From contig NC_037590.1 in assembly GCF_003073045.1 (NCBI RefSeq), positions 43,316,296 to 43,380,295 on the forward strand: DNA of 64,000 nt, read 5' to 3'. The first letter of the stretch is position 1; every line of letters begins with the position of its first letter. Positions 23,190 to 36,726 of this stretch are shown here, in pieces. Under the pieces are notes generated by a model. It was not told the DNA's origin and did no database searches. It saw nothing but the letters and a program-made list of their open reading frames with translations. The position numbers and the translations under genes are program-made. The stretch is from Pomacea canaliculata (Eukaryota; Mollusca; Gastropoda; Architaenioglossa; Ampullariidae).

Positions 23190-26100
23190 GCAGTTGTTCC
23201 AGCCGGCTGCACCTTGGGACCAAGGTCTTTCTGCGCAGATGAAGTGAAGACATACAACCGGACAAAAAAACCAACCTGAGCCGGTTTCATGAATGCGTAT
23301 TGTTTAGAGTTTATGCAAGTTCATACAGGAACTACTTCTTAACCCACAGGTAGCAGCCACAGCAAAGTCAAGTGTGACTAAAGTTAGTGCCATTAAGGGT
23401 GAGTTTCAGCCACGACCTCTCAACACACCTCACTGCTTAATTTGAGAACTCCGCTACTCAGTGCAGATATCTACCCTGACAAGTGTTTTATAAAAGCCGT
23501 AGTGAACAAAGCTGCATCGTCGTTCTATCATCAAAAGATATTTTATAGATAAAAGCTTGCTTTGAACAGGCGTCCAATTCTAGACCAACATTTAAAAGCT
23601 GTTTAAAACATTAAAACTTTTGCCATATTTCTTTAAGAAAGTGGAGGAAATGACACCCATTCTCTCAGAGGTGCTTTGTAATGCCCGTAGCTTGTTTGTG
23701 AGTTAACAATGGGATTGTAATGTGCTGAACACATTTGCTACAATGAAAAACAATTCCAGGTCCTTATCTGACCCTAAAAGGCCTCGCCATCTCAAGGTGA
23801 ACGCTGAAGGTTGACATGCAAGTAACGGAAAAAAGGAAAATGAAACCTCTCATATCGCTTACACAACCATACTGAAAGTCAAAATAAAAAGAGAATAATC
23901 CATGAGACAAAGAAACAGAGAGAGAGTTGATACCTTGACTTGTAGTGTGAAAAAAGTTTCGCACAACTGACTAATGATACCTGCATGCACACAAACACAA
24001 ACACACACACTCTCCTGTTTGTGTACATATTCGCGGACAGAAAAAGCAAAAGAGAAAGACGAAGATTACTTTATATCCTTATTTATGTACGACTCGACTT
24101 GTCCTGCAGACGAACTACAAAACTCTCGGCTTACAATCTGTGGAGTTCGCAATTCTTACTTTCACTCGATATCTTCACCTTGCAAACAAGTAACAAAACA
24201 AATAACAAGAAACTTAATTCCGATTAAAAGATAGCTGACCTTGTTGACCTCGTGATAAGTTAATCTACATTAGATTTATTAATTTCCTGTTTATGTATTA
24301 ATATTTACAAAACAAAACAGTATTATTGTCGAGTTAAGATTTGAAGACTCAGCACTTGGGAAGAATTGTGTAAACAAAAATGCTCACCAGGCAAATTGCG
24401 ATGTTGATGGTGAGAGGGAGAAAAAACAGCTGCAGCTTCAGGCTGGATATTTTTAATTTGAGAAGGTTAGCTGTAAAAAATAACAAACAGCCTGAGTAAA
24501 GCAAATACTTCTGACAAAATGCCTTTTGATACCGAACGGCAGAAGGCATTTAGTCTTACAAGATGTTTTTCTTTAATTAAATTTCTGATGCTATTTCCCC
24601 AAATCTGAGCGTTTACCCCTTTTCATGATGGAGATATACCCCTAACAGAACATTGTGATCATAGAAAGAGGTCAAATACTGACATTGTTTTTAAAAGAAC
24701 TCGGGTAAGTGTACATCAAGGTGAGCGGCAGTCAGGAGACTGAGATGATGTTACCTGTGTGTATCGGGGTCACCTGAGGTCACGACTGTACACACGTGTA
24801 CCGTTGACAGGTTTCTATTACAAGAAAAAGAAGGGTGGTGGTATATCACAAAGTTTCAAAATGTGTGAGCTGAGTCTAGTAGAAAATAAAGCTCTTTATC
24901 AGACTTTGTGCTCGTGGCTATGCATTGTAAGTACGTAGTATACAGCAGTTGCATTCACTGACTGCGAAGAAAAAAAAAAATTTTTTTTTTTTTTTTGGGG
25001 GGGGGGGGGGGGCGGGGGCGTATGCATACCTCTGTACGAAGTGTCCTCAGGTAATCATAAAAAAATGTGTAGAACCTGTGTGTAAAAATAGACTGCAAGA
25101 AAGAAAATGCGTCCTTGTAAGGGAACTACCGAAATATGCTAATTTCCTTACTCTGTCAAAACAGTTGATAGTATGACAGTGTTTGCTATTATAACGATTT
25201 ATCAGTCTCGCAAAATACAATCAATCCCCTCTGTTACGGTCGACTCTCTCAATGACCGCAGCTGACATTCACTTACCTGGCAAGCCCTTCACCTGCTCGA
25301 CTGCGCGCGCATCTCAGCAACCGGAAGTGTTTTTAGTGCAGTTATTAGGCGCGAGCACGCAACCTCCGTGCTTTGTCATCTCCCAGCTGTCTGCACATCT
25401 ACTTTACATTTTATGTAGGTCATCCTCTTTGTTTTTCTTTAGTTTGTTTTGTTGTGTTGTTGTTGTCTCTTACATACGTCGTGACTTTGACGTCGACACA
25501 GGTTTCGATGTCGTTGAGCGAGCAGACGACACAGAGGGAGCATTCATTAATACACAGAGCGGGGTGGATGACAGCGGGTGTCCTTTCTCCACTGACAGAC
25601 ACTTTCAAGAAAGATATGTTTCATGTCTAAGTGTTGTAGATACAAATATATTTGAATGTGTGCTGTGTATTTACTATACTGCAGTCCAGCGTATACTTCT
25701 ACACTTGTAACTTGTATAAATACAAACACACGCACTAACACATGTGCAGAGGTTCAAACGCGCGCAAACGCACTCACGGAATAGGAAAAAGAGACCGAAA
25801 AAAGAAGAGAGAGAGCAGTAGATAAAGTTAATTAAAATGACTAATTTCATTTGCTAATGCGATTAACAAGACACAAATGCAATAGCCAATCAGACTGAGC
25901 CAAGGTGAATTTTGTTTTCTTTAATTGCTGTTCATCTCCTCTAAGTTGTCACATGTAAATCACATGAGTGGATGGATGTTACATCTCAGGATTTTACAAA
26001 ACTGAATATCGCTCATCGCCCCAACGATGTTTCCAAGAAATGAGTTTTAACAGCAGCAAAAATTTCTTCCGAAAAGTCAGGAATCAGCGAATTTCCTCAA

Positions 26101-27215
26101 TTATCATTCACATGTTGACTGTGCTTAAAACTGAAAAATCAAAATCAATTATAAAATGTGAAAATAATACTTATAAATATCAACGTGTATTTATTTTAGA
26201 CAAGTTTTGTGTCGCCTTCCCAATATTACACAATGCCAGAAGGCTACTGGCTTTTCCAAAGAAAACCTAAACATAAAGACATTATATATATATAGGTTGG
26301 CATGCAGATTTGACCAGTGGATCACTCACTACAGGTCTTATTCCTTCACCTAGCTATTCATTTTCTGTCTGCAATTTGAGGCGGCATCTCAGTGCCTTTG
26401 TTCTGAACAAAGATGGCGGAGAAAATGTTTTGTTTTCAGAAAATGTTTTGATGCCTTTGTTAGGTTCGGAACACAGGCAGGATTCTCCCAGGTCTGCTCG
26501 GACTGATTGATGGCAGAATGTGAGAACTGGTTCGCCACTTCCGGTCACAAGATGAGACAGAAAATAACCGAAATAAGCAGCAACCATTGCGTCGGTAGTC
26601 CTCAAGATGTATACCCCATAAGCTGCACTGCGGTTGAAGGTGTAGTTTAACCCGGAGCTCTTTAAAGTTTTAGTGAATCCTTGATCCGCCTCACTGGATG
26701 GTATTACCTCTGACCTCATGTAACGACCCCACGTGACTGTCCAGCTCCCGGGCTATCCTCATCTGTTACATAGAGAATGATTTATAAACTTAATGATGGA
26801 ACATTATTTTGGCTATTGTATTCTTTACAAATTCGTGCTCTGCAGGTTCAAGCTAACACTCTTGGCTGTTATGTCCAGTCATACGGCAGTCTACAAGTCA
26901 TCTTTTGTCTCTTCCTTCCTTCTTCTCTCTACCTTTCTGTGATTGCTGTCATGTCATGTAAACATTCCTTGATCATTTCATGACTATAAATTGAATTCGT
27001 TGCTAACTTAAAAGCTTAGGATTAATTCAAAACAAAAAAGTACTTGGTAGACTTGTTGAATTCTAAATACAGATGTATAACTTTGTTTCAGTAGTAAATA
27101 AAACACAAAGATAAGATTGAAGTTCCAGCTGTCCATTTAGTAGGTTACTGACATCAATCTTTGTGTTCGAAATATCAATATTTTAACTCCCCACCTGCAT
27201 GCCACTAGCCTGATG
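23190..27215. other. Spacer between the two small intronless genes
   Basis: No supportable gene is seen. It includes an A/T/G homopolymer block at 24970-25012 and AT-rich simple sequence. A 121-codon minus frame at about 26354-26719 has no recognisable motif and sits in what looks like degenerate repeat DNA. Confidence 0.5.
24970..25012. repeat. Adjacent A, T and G homopolymers
   Basis: About 11 A, 16 T and 16 G follow one another directly, then GGCGGGGG-type sequence. Such a block may be real or may reflect poor read accuracy; its length should not be trusted. Confidence 0.7.
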
Positions 27216-27220
27216 AAGAC

Positions 27221-27967
27221 TTATGCTGTGGGTTTGTTGAGCCTCGATCCCGTCGTTCCCTTCCCTGCAGCACTTCCGGACTCGGGAGCGAAGGTGGTCC
27301 TGCCCATGGCCGTGGTGTAGCCGTAGGGCTCAGGCGCCGTCGCCGTCGTTTTGCTGGGAATGGTGGTCGGTCCGTAAGGCTCGGAAGCTGTAGTCGTTTT
27401 GCCGAACACCGGGGAAGTGGACTGGGCTGAGGAAGCTTTGGGAGGGGCGGCGGTGGTGGGCTGGACGCGGGTAGTGGACACCACCGGCTCCTTGCTGGGT
27501 ACGTTCGCCTCCGTCACAGCTGGCTGCTTGATGGGTTCTGCTGGTTTAGGCACAGCAGTGGTGGGCGTCGCCTTTGAAACGGTGACGGTGACGGGGGCTG
27601 GGGCTGGGGCGACTGGCTCAGGTACCGGTTTGGAGGTTGGGGCGACTGGCTCGGGAACCGGCTTGGATGCTGGAGCGACTGGCTTGGAGGCTGGGGCGAC
27701 TGGCTCAGGCACCGGTTTGGAGGCTGGGGCGACTGGCTCGGGAACCGGCTTGGAGACTGGGGCGGCAGCGGTAGGTTTCGCTGCTGGAGGTTCCGTCACC
27801 GTCGGCTTCTTCTCCGGTGCCGTGCTGGAAACCGGTGCGGGCTGCGTTTTGGCCGTGAAGCTGGGCTGCGGGGTAGTCTCCACCTTCTTGGTGGTGTTGG
27901 TGGCCTGAGACGTGGGTGATGTCATTTCCGTCTTGGCCGCGGTTTTGGCGGACGGTTTGCTAGACAT
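27221..27967 (-). CDS. Intrinsically disordered Pro/Ala/Thr-rich protein, intronless
   Basis: The frame is 248 residues starting in good context (GACCATGTCT). The N-terminus is MSSKPSAKTAAKTEM. The centre (about residues 70-125) holds at least four copies of an 11-residue (A/T)SKPVPEPVAP-type repeat, one of them shortened to ASKPVAP. The C-terminal third has two EPYG(P/Y)TT motifs and a basic end (GKGTTGSRLNKPTA). There is no signal peptide, membrane segment or Cys, and almost no hydrophobic residue apart from Val, so the whole chain is predicted disordered. Codon third positions are GC-rich compared with the flanks, which supports coding. The opposite strand has a 169-codon Gly-rich shadow. 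It sits behind a TATA box, as H1 and the 49-residue frame do. Function unknown; a chromatin-associated, sperm or extracellular-matrix role cannot be distinguished. Confidence 0.6.
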   Translation of the reverse strand: MSSKPSAKTAAKTEMTSPTSQATNTTKKVETTPQPSFTAKTQPAPVSSTAPEKKPTVTEPPAAKPTAAAPVSKPVPEPVAPASKPVPEPVAPASKPVAPASKPVPEPVAPTSKPVPEPVAPAPAPVTVTVSKATPTTAVPKPAEPIKQPAVTEANVPSKEPVVSTTRVQPTTAAPPKASSAQSTSPVFGKTTTASEPYGPTTIPSKTTATAPEPYGYTTAMGRTTFAPESGSAAGKGTTGSRLNKPTA

Positions 27968-28042
27968 GGTCCCTATGGCAGACGGCTATACCCTTTGTAG
28001 ACGGGAAATGAGTTCGCTACACCCGGAGAGCTGCTGGTGTGT

Positions 28043-28089
28043 CTTGCAAGCTGCTATGACTGTGACAGCAGCCAGTAGTGGACTTTATA
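28043..28089 (-). promoter_or_regulatory. TATA box and downstream element of the Pro/Ala/Thr-rich gene
   Basis: Minus-strand TATAAAG at 28089-28083 lies 122 bp before the start codon. TGCAAGACACAC begins at 28048. Similarity to the 23.1 kb promoter in both sequence and spacing supports a shared promoter type; TATAAAGTC and a following CTGGC-like block are also seen at the H1 promoter. Confidence 0.5.
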
Positions 28090-28149
28090 GTCACCGACAC
28101 ACATCTGGTGCGCACATGGGTGGCTGGGAAGATGGCAATGAACTGTAAA

Positions 28150-31100
28150 TACAGTCATGTACGCCAAGGCCTTCTTCCAGATCCTTGACATGTTGGCTGT
28201 CCAAGGTGAAGGCCCTTTTTTTTCTTACGACATGTGCTGTGAAAATAAACAAAAACTGCGCGAATATTTTGAGTGTGTGTGTGTGTGTGCGCGCGCACAA
28301 AAGTCCATTATTTGGGATTATTTTGAGATTGTCTAATTTACTTAGCAATACTGCGTTTTTCACAGTTCTTTTCTCGTTGTTATTTGCTGTCGTTGCCTTT
28401 AGTGTTATAGGTAGTTTAATCAGGCAGTAGAAAAGCCGTTTGATATAAACAGACAGACAAAAAACCAATCAGAGAAAGAATAAAATAAAGTGATACAAGT
28501 CTAGAACTTTAAAGACTAATGCAAACAACCATTGATCGCATCCAACCATTGTGGAAAAGACCTTGGGAAATTTCAGAGGACTAGAAAACTGTGGAATACA
28601 AAGGTACATGCATGCGCGCGTACATTTGTGAACATAATTGTGCAGTTGAGCCGATCAAAAAATGTTTTTGAGTGTACATGCAAGTGAAATTGTAAACAAT
28701 AAAGTATAAGTGCGCCTTCATGACAAAATCTATTGATACATCTTTTCTGTCACATAGGACAAACAACAGCAACGAACAACGTGAAACCATTGTTTTTGTA
28801 TTCTGATGAAATCCACTCCTGCAAAGGCACGTGTGTTTGCCATATTGTTACAAACAATATAAAGACATCAGTTTTTCTCCATCACGCAGTCTACGACTGT
28901 TGGGGGACACCTTAGGTTCAAGGTTCAAGACCAGAGGAGGACAGTGAAGACTTCCTCCATCACGCAGGTTCCAGATGCTAGGGAGGCTGGTTCAAGGCTC
29001 TGTCATCTCAACGGAATTTACATTCTCAGATTTGCTGTCTCACTCATGCGCAGTGGAAAAAGACTGAATGTACATATAGGCTATCAAATTCAAGATGTCC
29101 CACATTTGTACTCTCAACGAAATTATTGTTATTTATTTTATGTTAAAAGAAAGTTTTTTTTTTTGGCTAGCAATTTATGCCCTGCTCATATTTCTACTCT
29201 CAGGTCTACTTCTAATTGTGAAAGCATCTCTTCAAAGTATGGTAGTAATGGTAGCAGAGACACACATGAATCATCCGAGGTTTTAGTTTTACATCTGGAC
29301 AGTGGGTGTAGCACTTAAATAAATAAACTGACTTATGTTTCCACTTAATATCGCTCGTGTTCCCAACCTACTTTAAACCTACACTTCTCTTTGCATCAGA
29401 AATGGCTGTCTTAATAGCTTTCATTAGCTGGACTTGATTTTTTAAGTGTTTGTTAAAAACATTAAATATAATTAAGATTTGCTGTTGCACAAAGGTCAAA
29501 GTTGTCCAAATTAGCGACAAGTTGCAGACAGCTCATCATCATCATCATCTGAAGGAAAGGCACTTCATTTCAGAGATAATTAAATGAGGCCAGGAAATTA
29601 ATAACCAAAGTCGTGTTTATGGATGATTTAACAAATATTTTACAGAGAATCTGATGAACTGTTGGTTCTCGGTAATGGCTTCAGACAGCCGGTGTAAAGT
29701 AGATGGTGAGCTTAGAAATGAGGGAAACATTGCACTAGAAAGTAAAACCGTTTAATTACTGTTTCCATGAAAATGTCTGTCTGTGAGCTAGAGGTGGGTT
29801 TTCCATACAAGTGAATGCTGCATATATTAGAAATTCATGGAGCATTAATTCAAAATTAGCTATAGTACTAACAATAATTTAATTTGAATGCGTGAGAAAA
29901 AAAATTCAGCATGTGATTTTAATTTGAATGTGTACAATATTAACTCAAGAAGCTGTTGATTCGTTTGACATCAGAGAGAATGGAGTGCGAAGTCTTTGGT
30001 CACCAAACATAAACAGGTGCAACCAGTCACACCTCTCTGTCTTACCCTTCCTATAGCAAAGGAAGGAAATATTTGAGTTTGGTGTCAGGTTCATCCAGTT
30101 GATGAATTGTTACAACAGGCAGTGTCAAAGTTGAGCGAGTTAGCCTGCGGTGGCTGTGGATGTAAGGTCAACAAAACAACCAACCTGTGTGCGTGCGTGT
30201 GTATTTATATATACGTGTGTGCGTGTCTTGTTTGCAACTGACGACGACGACGACTTTAACATGTCTGCACAAGACTGCGACTACACATCAGACATCACTG
30301 TCCCCGTTCTTGGACGGCTCTAGCAGACGGCGGGTCCATTGATATTACAAACCTCCCCCCCCCCAGCCCAAAACCCTCCCAGACATCGAAATCACAGCAG
30401 TAAGGAGTTTTCCCCCCTGACTGCAGTCTGTTTTCTATTTCGAACTCGTTCTCGATCATCGTAGCTTGCAGTGTGTCATCGTGTTACCTCAGCTTTCTTG
30501 AGTGAAATTTTATCTCGGGTGGGAGTAGAATATGACAAGTAACGGCACTGTCTCCATACGTACACACACAATGCACTCAATCATAAACGTGTTAAGAACT
30601 TACACAGGTAGCCTCTCGGTCACCAACACATTCACACACAGAAGCACAACACGCGCTAAATAAAATACAGTAAAATAAAAAGGCAAAGTCCCCAAGCGCT
30701 GTAGTGGAGTGAACTACAAGTGGTTCATCGTGTAAAACTCTGCAAGTAGTAGAGAGCAGAGCGCAGTATTCTCCTCCCACTGCCTTTCATATTACCGGAT
30801 TGAATAAAAGAATAAATTCACTCAGTGTCAAGAAGAGAGAGAGAAAAAAAAAAAAGAAGAAGGAGAAAAAGACAGCGAAACATAGTTCTACTTCAAGCTT
30901 GTCCCAACTACCACGAGGCACTCACGCTCGTCTGCTGCCTTTTCTCAGCTGTTGTAAGCTTGTCCTCCACCTCCCAACTCACCCCTCCCACTCCAGTATA
31001 GCTTTGTGAGATTTTGTGAGCTGAGTAAGCACAACCATGAGTAAGCAGACCATTGTTTAGCTCGCCCCACAGCTGCCTGCAGTAGCCCATGAATATTAAT

Positions 31101-34100
31101 TAAATACAACACAAACAATCGAGACAGATAAGCCACGCAAGCTACAGTAACCAGGAAATGAAGCTGAACATAGAACAACATCTGTGACCACGAGGACTGT
31201 GCCCCTCACCCTGTCTCACCACTGGCTTCATGTGTCTCTTGTAATGAAGCACACTTAGACATGAGCGGCTTATAGCATCACTGACAGCACTGGCTTTTGG
31301 ACCTGAGATGTTTGCAGCACTAATCACACCTAGGGTGACAGGCTAATCGGGCCACACTCAGTTCCTTTTTCTGTCAAGCTGCTCCATTTTTAAGGAAATC
31401 GTGTTTAATGTCATTGAAATTTATTACCGAATGGTAGCATGGCACGGATGATTTACAAAATTATTTATAAAAGATGATTTACATTAATTTTATTAAAAAT
31501 ATCATTGTCAGTACATTGCTATTATTATAAATATAGTTCACCTTGAGGATTATATAAAAATATAACGTTTCATATACACGTTCTTACACTTTGGGGTACT
31601 CTCAATGGAGAGGGGAAAAAACTTTCAGGGGAGATAATAAATTTAAGAAAAAATATTTGTACCAGCGTAGTTAGTTCCCATGTAAAGGTGCTTGATTCAG
31701 TTACTTGGAATAAAGGATTGTGTGTGATGGGGAAGATAGGTGTACTCTAGTTCAGAGCAAGGTAAAGGTCAATTAAAGTTTCATAAAACTGTGATCTCGG
31801 GACATATCGGCTGGAAACGCTTGGAGACGACTCCTCACTCCTGGCTCTCGGAGCCAGCTTAGTTCCTCTGAGGTTCCCTTCTCATTACCCACCCAGCCTC
31901 TCCTGTTCTAACCGTCTACGGTTCACAGGGGTAAAGGTCACACGACTGTCGAACCGCCAAGCGTGTGTGCTTCTCTAATTGAATTCCCGAGTTTAACAAA
32001 GTTCAAGGATTGGAGAGCCAGCTAAAGGGTCCCTCCATTTAGTAGGAAAAGTAAAAGTTGTGGTTACGCCTTCATATGTCGAAATCTAGACACAATTAAC
32101 CACTTATAGTTCCTGCTCAGATGGAAATGAGATACGGAACTATTTCTGTCCTTACATCTACTCTTTCTTTCTATCCTAGAAGTTGTTTTGACAAGCATTT
32201 CGATAAAAATTTCCCGCTTTGTTTTCATACCAGACATAACAACTGGTGTGTCAACTAAATGTTATCATTTGTGTGGTACTCACCAGGTGCGAAACGTCTG
32301 TTAACGGGAGGTCAGGGTGACATGGTGTGCGCAATAGAGTTGTACTTTATACATGTCGAGCCAAGTGTTGCTTGCTGACGACCTCAGACTATCCTGCCGA
32401 GGTTTTCTCGTGCATTTCCCTGACTGTAAGAAAGACCCACCATGAGCTTGCCGTCTACGAGAACTGCAAACTGATGGGAGACAATTGTTTGACATTTAGA
32501 GACAGTTGTTGTAATGTTCAGTACAGAAAGTGTACAGTGTGTGGCGCACTTCCTGGCGAGGACGCGCATATCTTTCTCCTTCTTTCTTTTGTTTGTTTGG
32601 TTTCTGGTGTCTCTGTTTTCATTTAAACATCTTCAACATTCATGCAGCCTCTTGCTACACACATGGAAGCACACATGGCCACACCAAATATTCCTGCAGA
32701 GGGATTTTGTTTAGACCTTGCCTTGTGTAGCACTTGTTCCTACATCTGTCACACACACACGCACGCACAGTGAGATAAAAATAGCCGTCACACGTGCACA
32801 CAGAGGGCCTCTGTAGAGTGGGGTTAGGGGAGCGCCCCCTACATAGTTACTTTTGTGAGCGAAAGTCGTTGCTTCTGGTAGCATGGTGACGTCACGGCTT
32901 TGTACGCAGTTCACACGTCGGAGGTCAGGGGTCATGAACTCGCCGGCCTGCGCTGGGCAAGAAATGATTTAATTGTATCTGACGAACACTGCTTTACACA
33001 CTTTGCTTGTTGATAAATTAACGCTGGAAATGACCGCTGCGACGATATGATGGCCGCCTTCTACCAGGTATGTACTGGCAGTCCGCCGGGATCGTGCAGT
33101 TGCAGATGGAGAGGGGAGGACAGCAACGAGGGGGAAAAGATGAGGGAAGGTGAGAGGAAGCATAACTGCAGTCCGGTTATTACTCTGGTTAAGCTGTCAG
33201 TTGCAGGAATAAACAAAGATCTACACACCCAGTTCTCACCTGGAGAAGACGAGGAAATGAAGTTTCAAAAGGTTGCAGGGAATGGTTCGCCTTCAGAAAG
33301 AAACTCTGATCAGCAGACGTTCTAATTTCTTAATCAATTAATTTAATCTGCCAATTATTACCTGCTCGCGCATGTAGTTCAGAACACACAAGAGAACATC
33401 AGCACACTATCTCTAACACTTTGATGATAAAAATATGCCTCGTCTCGTGTTGGTGGGTGGAGTTTGGACTCAGCGATGGCTGCAGCGACTACAGAGGGTT
33501 AATAGACAGCTGGCATACTTATAGGTTGTAGGTATACTACATGTCCTGACTAACCCAAACTGACTGAGAACAAAAGCCATAAAACCAGACTAGAGGGATG
33601 TAACCTACGTTAGACGCTTGAGGTTAGTGGATGTGCACGAGGCAGAGGTGAAGACGACAGGTGTCACAGACAGACAGGCGGTGTTAGTGCGCCAGGGGGA
33701 TAGAGGGATTAAAACAAACAACTTAGTCACGCATATCGTGAGGTAGGTAAGCTTTTACCAAAGGTATTCATATCTATAGGTCAGCACGTGACCACCACGG
33801 TTTGGCAGCGGAACTCGCTGTTATAACCCGGGGATAAGTCGTTGTCGGTAGCAAATCAAGAGAAGCCTCTCTGTAATTGGCGATGTTGTTTCATGAGACA
33901 CTATATGAGGTCATCTTTGCCACTTTAATCACTGTCCCAGAAGTAGAACAACATCCGCGGTGGATGCAAAGCTGGTCACCGCCTCATAACAGACTATAGT
34001 GGCTCGCCCTTGATTTCCCCACGTGAGCCCGGACTAACGTCTCATCCTCCCACACTACCGCCCTAGGTGTGTCTGAGTCCTGACACTCTGCTGTAGCCAG

Positions 34101-36700
34101 GATAGCCACAAGAAGGACCAGATAGTAGGTCACTAAGTATGAAAAGTGCGAGCTTTTCACTTTATCACAGTAGTCATTGCTCTCTTTCTAAGAGCGTATT
34201 CTAAGTCGTGTTGGTGGATTCATGAGATTTGAAAGTTCGACCAGCGGACTTCTTTGTGCACTTTAAATGACTCCCTGTCGTATCGTCAATTTATTGGAGA
34301 CTTACTTTCTGGCATTTCAAAGAGTTACGGAGATAGGAGAATATTTTCATGCAATACTGTAAGGTCAAAACCCATCTTTGTTTCCAGGGGAGCTAAGCGA
34401 TCAAACTACAACATGAGTGAAGAACTCAAGGACTGCTGCCCTTGAATGATCAGCAAATCCAATGCTGACATTGTTAGTGTGCCGGTGTGCGTATGAAATT
34501 CCAGATAAAGAGTGGATCCCTACACGATTAAAACTGAGCACAAGCAAGATGAAAGAGTGGACAGCAGCAGGTCTGGTGAGTCGACCCTCACCCATCAGAC
34601 TTGAAAACGACCTCATCGTCTGAAGGATCATCGTCTGCGGGAACTTGCCGAATTTCTCGTTCCCTGACACTTTGAAGAAACGACTAAAGAAACAGTAACT
34701 TCAACCGCTCCCGATGAACTTAGTGTTGTTTTGTGGAGACCAAGGAAACAGACGCAGTATCTCACCATCATCCCAACATCTCAGGACACACTGTGAGCTC
34801 GGAGAACCACAGGTTGACAAAGCACGGGACGTAGGCCGACAGATATACAACCATCCTGTCATCATTCATTATGGCCACGGCGGGTTTACACACCAAAGAA
34901 GTGCAGATGGAAATGAATATTTAAATTATAGCTCAAGGCAGGGCGTTGAATCCTGACATACAATCCGTTTCTCTTTTCCTGCTGAGGGCAAAAGAGAATA
35001 AAATAAAACAAAAAAAAAGTGACTAACTGTATTTCAGGTGTCCGTACAACAAGGCTCTAACAAAAGTCACTCACCACCCGGCTCCCCACACATTCTCTCT
35101 CACACAGTCATTAACACAAGAATAAACTGATTTTCTGAAATAAACTCTTGAATCCTATTAGTGTGCGTGTGTAGGTACGAGCGAGGTACATTCAAATTGT
35201 ACTTTGAACATTTATTGACAATCTACACATTGGATTTGCTTCAGTATATTTTTGCTGTTTTTGCAGATGTAGCTTTCCTCCTCATTTTTCTCTCTTCGAT
35301 CTTGTTTTCCCTCCTCAGTCCCCAGTAAATGGCCGCTTACCAGTGCTTGTATACAAACTAGAAACTATCGAATGGCTTACTGAATTATCACTCCAGGAGA
35401 AAAATACTTTGCTTACCAGACTCCAGAAAGAGCTTATTACTCAAAAGATGTTGTTGAATACAACTTTTATTTATAAATGATAATATCTTGAAAGTACGAC
35501 ATCACATAGTAATATTTTCAATGGGAAATACTGAGTTTCTGTAAGATATTATAGATACGCTTCATGAATGAATTCCATCAAGACTGAACAGACTTACAAA
35601 AATACAAAATGCACCGAGGTGTCGCACAACCGGAAAGTTTGTTCTGATGGTCTTCTGTCACAGGGAAAAAAGTAAAATGAAAGTCGTAGATAACATCTTG
35701 ATGTGATTGTGTCGCGGCTATTCATTCAGTTGTCAATGGCACACACACACACTAACACACACACACATACCAAACATGAAATATTCGCACGTCGTGAATA
35801 ATGGACTTGAAATATCTTGTAATTGTTAGAAACTGTGTAATGGAATGGTGATGTTCTATACACCGAATAACAAATGCCAAAATTAACCCAAAAAACATTC
35901 GATTCATGATGAAAAATGTCCAAACACTAAGCAAACTCTCACGATCGTTTTGTGTGTCCATTGCCTGATTCCAAGTTTAAGGTGCTGAAGGCGGATTAAG
36001 GATTTAAAATTTAATAAACAATGGCAGATATCTTTGCGAAAGACTTTTCATTAAGTCGGTTCAAATGAAAATTGACTGAAAGAAACATTCTAATGCTTAA
36101 ACTGGTTTCAAACATTGTAACATCAAATAACGCAGAATATAAAATAGCAACCCTAAAGACACGAATTACAGTGTTATAAGTTTAAATTTTAAAATATCAA
36201 ATTAATTTTTATCAGTTATAAAATAATATAAAAAACATGATTACATCTACCTATATATTTTAAAATCAAGCTTCGTTTCACTTCGATCAAGAACAAACAT
36301 TCAGAAAAGGAAATTTATATAATCATAAAAGAAAAGCTAGAGAATGCTGGAATGGTTTCACATGATAATCCCACAATTTTTATATAAAATTCAGTAATGA
36401 TCATTACGACTAACCAAAAGATATCTGCAGTCATGGTAAATATCGTGAACATAACGATCATATTCAGCGGGGAAAATTCACAAACATTACAAAACGACTG
36501 GAATACCAGCAAACAACAAATCAATAAGAAAACACTTCTTTAAAAAGAACAAATAAAGCAACCGGCTAAAGGTTCTTTGGTTTTCAAAGTCGAATCTGTA
36601 TTTGAAAGTTGCTCTTATCTTGACATGACCTGCCATTAGTAGTACAGCAAACACTTTTGTGCTGTCAGAATAACTGTCGCCTCCATATTGCCCTCCATTC
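28150..36700. other. Long spacer between the disordered-protein gene and gene B
   Basis: No convincing gene is seen. It contains scattered simple repeats: GT/GC near 28270, ATC near 29537, C-run near 30354, AC near 35743. It also holds a full CRE palindrome TGACGTCA at 32887-32894 and the short first-exon candidate discussed at 33047. The frames present are under about 125 codons, without motifs. Confidence 0.45.
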
Positions 36701-36726
36701 ATCAAACACGTTTTCAGGTCATTAAA

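Noticed and set aside
26354-26719. 121-codon minus-strand frame
   Set aside because: No motif, no splice or promoter support; it lies in what appears to be degenerate repeat DNA.
27399-27908. 169-codon plus-strand Gly/Ala/Thr frame
   Set aside because: It is opposite the Pro/Ala/Thr-rich gene. The repeats explain the open frame, and the minus strand has the promoter and start context.
31790-32040. Possible SINE with GGTTCGACAGTC on the minus strand
   Set aside because: Only a box-B-like match; no box A at proper spacing and no clear similarity to the other SINE-like pieces.
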